A stretch of DNA of 64,000 nucleotides from Acholeplasmataceae bacterium UBA6150 (lineage in GTDB: Bacteria; Bacillota_I; Bacilli_A; Acholeplasmatales; UBA5453): the NCBI GenBank assembly GCA_002423145.1, contig DIUU01000005.1, forward strand, positions 62,001 to 126,000, written 5' to 3'. Positions 62,285-64,000 of the stretch are shown here, one piece after another; position 1 is the stretch's first letter, and each line of letters begins with the position of its first letter. A program made the translations under genes and the position numbers. The notes below the pieces were generated by a model that saw only the letters and a program-made list of their open reading frames with translations, searched no databases and was not told where the DNA came from.

Positions 62285-62321
62285 AACAAAAAGCCAGTCG
62301 TCACGAAAATGACAACTGGCT
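62285..62321 (-). terminator. Riboswitch expression-platform terminator
   Basis: AGCCAGTTGTCA pairs with TGACGACTGGCT (one mismatch-type pair, loop TTTTCG) and is followed by TTTTTGTT on the minus strand. Its 5' arm (62321-62315) overlaps the AGCC at the 3' end of the c-di-GMP aptamer, so aptamer folding and termination exclude each other. Confidence 0.85.
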
Positions 62322-62385
62322 ACCGTATCTCAGGCCCTATAGCTTTGCGTCGCTAGATTTCTCTAGTTTTGCCTTTAACATTATG
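62315..62385 (-). ncRNA. Class I cyclic di-GMP riboswitch (GEMM-I aptamer)
   Basis: Minus-strand elements match the GEMM-I consensus in order: AAAGGCAAAACTAGA, GAAA tetraloop closed by CTAGA/TCTAG, GCGACGCAAAGCTA, GGGCCT and ACGGTAGCC. The GCTA/TAGC pairing of the second stem is intact. The 3' strand is shared with a terminator arm (62315-62321). Ligand binding should therefore block the terminator and switch the surface-protein operon on; this direction is inferred from the overlap. Confidence 0.92.
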
Positions 62386-62406
62386 TTTGAATTTTACTAC
62401 ACTTAT

Positions 62407-62435
62407 AATATACACCCATCTTAAAATAATGTCAA
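62407..62435 (-). promoter_or_regulatory. Promoter of the riboswitch-controlled surface operon
   Basis: TTGACA (62435-62430) and TATATT (62412-62407) on the minus strand are 17 bp apart. Transcription would start near 62400 and give a leader of about 150 nt that contains the aptamer, the terminator and the ribosome site. Confidence 0.8.
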
Positions 62436-62454
62436 CTATTTTGAAATAATTTTT

Positions 62455-63879
62455 TTATAATTGTATTAGCTTGGTTAAATCGGTGTCTTTGTAGTAAGAT
62501 TTCAAATGTTCAAATGACATCGGACGGGCAAAGTAGAACCCTTGAACTATATGAATATTATAGCCAGCAATGGTTTGTAACATCTGTTCGTTTTCAATGC
62601 CTTCAGAAATAATTGTCTTTTGGTTCTTCTCAGCAAATTCAACGAGTAGGGTAACGAATCTGGATTTAACGTATGAATGCTCTTCGTTTAAAAATTCTTT
62701 CGAGAGTTTAATGGTATCTAGTGGCATGGATTCAAGTTTCGCTAAGGTTGAGTAATCTAGACCAAACCCATCGACTGCAAACTGGAAACCCAAAGCTTTG
62801 AGTTGTGTGATGTTTTGTAAAACGACATTGTGTCGATCAAACAACGCAAACTCAACGATTTCTAGGATGATGTTTTCTGCATTCATCTTATATTTTTTAA
62901 GCACACGTTGGAAATCAACAGCGAGTGCTTCGTTCATCAATTGTTTTGGACTGATGTTAAACGTAAACTTCATATTGGATTTAGGGAAGCTTTGTTTAAA
63001 TTCATAATAACTCTTGATTAAGGATTCTAGACCCCATAGACCAACCCAGTAAATATCACCGGACTGTTCCATGATGTTGATAAACTTAAATGGAGATAAT
63101 AACCCATGCTCTGGGTGATTCCAACGAAGCAAGGCTTCAACGCCATACACTTCTTTGGTTGTGATATCGATGATTGGGTGATAATAGAGTAAAAACTCTT
63201 TTTTCGCAATCGCGTTTTTAATTTGATAATAATAATCTAAGAATTCACTTTCGGTTTCACTCATGTCTTCACTGTATAGACGAATGGCATTACCACCGGT
63301 CTTTTTGACGGTATAGTTAGCCAATTTTAAAGAGTTGATGAGTGATTTTGTATTTTCACCATGCATTGGATAGTAAGCAATTGAAATCGATGAGGTTAAA
63401 TTCACATCGGTCGATCCAAACAGGGTAATCGTTTCGTTGATTTGTTCTTGAATTCTTCTCGCAAATTCGACCGCATCGGATTGATCGAAATCCATCGGCA
63501 TGAATATCACAAAAATATCGCCTTCAAATTTTGATGCTTTTACTTCTTTTGGTAAGACACCTCGAATACGCTTGGTGATTTTTTCAATCATCTTGGTGGC
63601 TTCTTTATCACCAAAGGCTTGAATGATTTCCGAAAATCGGTCAATATCGACGTAAATCAAAGAAAACATATTGTCTTTACCAATTTTTGAGATGTAGTTT
63701 GAAATCATGCTATTCATGGCTGAACGCGATATGATGCCTTCAACTAAAATGGATTTTTCTTCTTTCCATTTTTGTTCTGCATATTTCCAGTTCACATAAA
63801 GGAAATACGCAGCGACGGCTGTCGCAATCATCACGAATAACAAGAATATAACCGCAGTGGTAGCGTTTAAGTTTTCCAT
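62455..63879 (-). CDS. Membrane-bound GGDEF-EAL protein with degenerate active sites
   Basis: A 474-residue protein: N-terminal membrane helix (about 8-30), GGDEF domain (about 70-205) and EAL domain (about 215-465). The GGDEF motif reads EGDIF (119-123), so cyclase activity is unlikely. The EAL core keeps GVEALLRW (Glu248), Asn308, Glu340, Lys391, Glu426 and Gln446. However, the DDFGTG motif reads DGFGLD (Asp370, Gly371) and KID reads KLS (Ser393), removing two metal-site acids. It may be a weak phosphodiesterase or a c-di-GMP sensor. It lies just upstream of a c-di-GMP riboswitch and 3 bp after another EAL gene. Confidence 0.9.
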   Translation of the reverse strand: MENLNATTAVIFLLFVMIATAVAAYFLYVNWKYAEQKWKEEKSILVEGIISRSAMNSMISNYISKIGKDNMFSLIYVDIDRFSEIIQAFGDKEATKMIEKITKRIRGVLPKEVKASKFEGDIFVIFMPMDFDQSDAVEFARRIQEQINETITLFGSTDVNLTSSISIAYYPMHGENTKSLINSLKLANYTVKKTGGNAIRLYSEDMSETESEFLDYYYQIKNAIAKKEFLLYYHPIIDITTKEVYGVEALLRWNHPEHGLLSPFKFINIMEQSGDIYWVGLWGLESLIKSYYEFKQSFPKSNMKFTFNISPKQLMNEALAVDFQRVLKKYKMNAENIILEIVEFALFDRHNVVLQNITQLKALGFQFAVDGFGLDYSTLAKLESMPLDTIKLSKEFLNEEHSYVKSRFVTLLVEFAEKNQKTIISEGIENEQMLQTIAGYNIHIVQGFYFARPMSFEHLKSYYKDTDLTKLIQL

Positions 63880-63882
63880 AAT

Positions 63883-64000
63883 TTACCTCTTTCTTGTCAG
63901 TGAAGCAGTTCTATCTATATTATATGCTTTTACGAGTGCAATTGCATCTTCATATTTCATGGCTTTACCAAGGTAGAATCCTTGAATGATGTCTGCACCA
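63883..64000 (-). CDS. EAL-domain protein, C-terminal end only (partial)
   Basis: The frame enters from the right window edge and stops with TAA at 63885-63883, 3 nt before the ATG of the next gene. The visible 38 residues contain DIIQGFYLGKAMKYEDAI, the conserved end of EAL domains with its Gln. The two genes overlap functionally: AGAGGT at this stop serves as ribosome site for the next gene. A tandem EAL pair is therefore co-transcribed; the rest of this protein cannot be seen. Confidence 0.8.
   Translation of the reverse strand, partial: GADIIQGFYLGKAMKYEDAIALVKAYNIDRTASLTRKR

Overview
The window looks like a chromosomal segment of a low-GC, Firmicutes-derived bacterium. The best guess is an Acholeplasma-like Mollicute or a relative such as the Izemoplasmatales, judged from general gene character only. 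The code is standard: TGA ends genes at natural lengths (for example the ATGA overlap of trmB and the M42 peptidase gene at 10500-10503). TTG and GTG starts occur, Shine-Dalgarno sites are strong, and promoters are sigma-A-like with 17-bp spacers. No peptidoglycan genes, tRNA, rRNA, CRISPR array or insertion sequence was seen.

Region 1 (1-9.4 kb) handles pectin-derived sugars. It holds a carbohydrate ABC transporter (two permeases, a lipoprotein cut by the window edge and an unknown membrane protein), a pectin methylesterase without signal peptide, and a uxaB-uxaA-uxaC operon whose -35 box lies inside a perfect match to the CcpA cre consensus. An aldo/keto reductase follows.

Region 2 (9.4-35.5 kb) is housekeeping: M42 peptidase, trmB, an undecaprenyl-phosphate translocase-like protein (DUF368), HPr with a small EIIB-like membrane protein, uppP, queA-ruvB-ruvA, a 1218-residue coiled-coil protein, rplU-prp-rpmA-obg, radC, a T-box controlled GNAT-valS-folC unit, degV, engB, lon and tig.

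Region 3 (35.6-41.7 kb) holds a membrane-anchored trypsin-like protease, a csoR-copA-copZ copper operon with a visible CsoR-type operator, an Old Yellow Enzyme and a small alarmone synthetase.

Region 4 (41.8-54.3 kb) is a long acyl-CoA gene train: thiolase, SDR reductase, KAS III-like enzyme, a complete Liv-type ABC importer, a CoA-transferase and two alpha/beta hydrolases, with a divergent TetR regulator. It looks like uptake and CoA-dependent catabolism of a short carboxylic or hydroxy acid.

Region 5 (54.3-64 kb) is the most unusual. A strong promoter is followed by a class I c-di-GMP riboswitch and an overlapping terminator. The riboswitch heads three paralogous secreted proteins with SipW/TasA-type signal peptides. 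After an intergenic hairpin come a SipW-type signal peptidase, a membrane-anchored McrB-like AAA+ ATPase, a DUF2357-like coiled-coil protein without a visible nuclease domain, and a second SipW-type peptidase. Immediately upstream are two EAL-domain genes; the complete one has a degenerate GGDEF motif and lacks two EAL acidic residues. I read this as a candidate undescribed c-di-GMP-controlled surface-protein system that uses an McrBC-like ATPase outside restriction.
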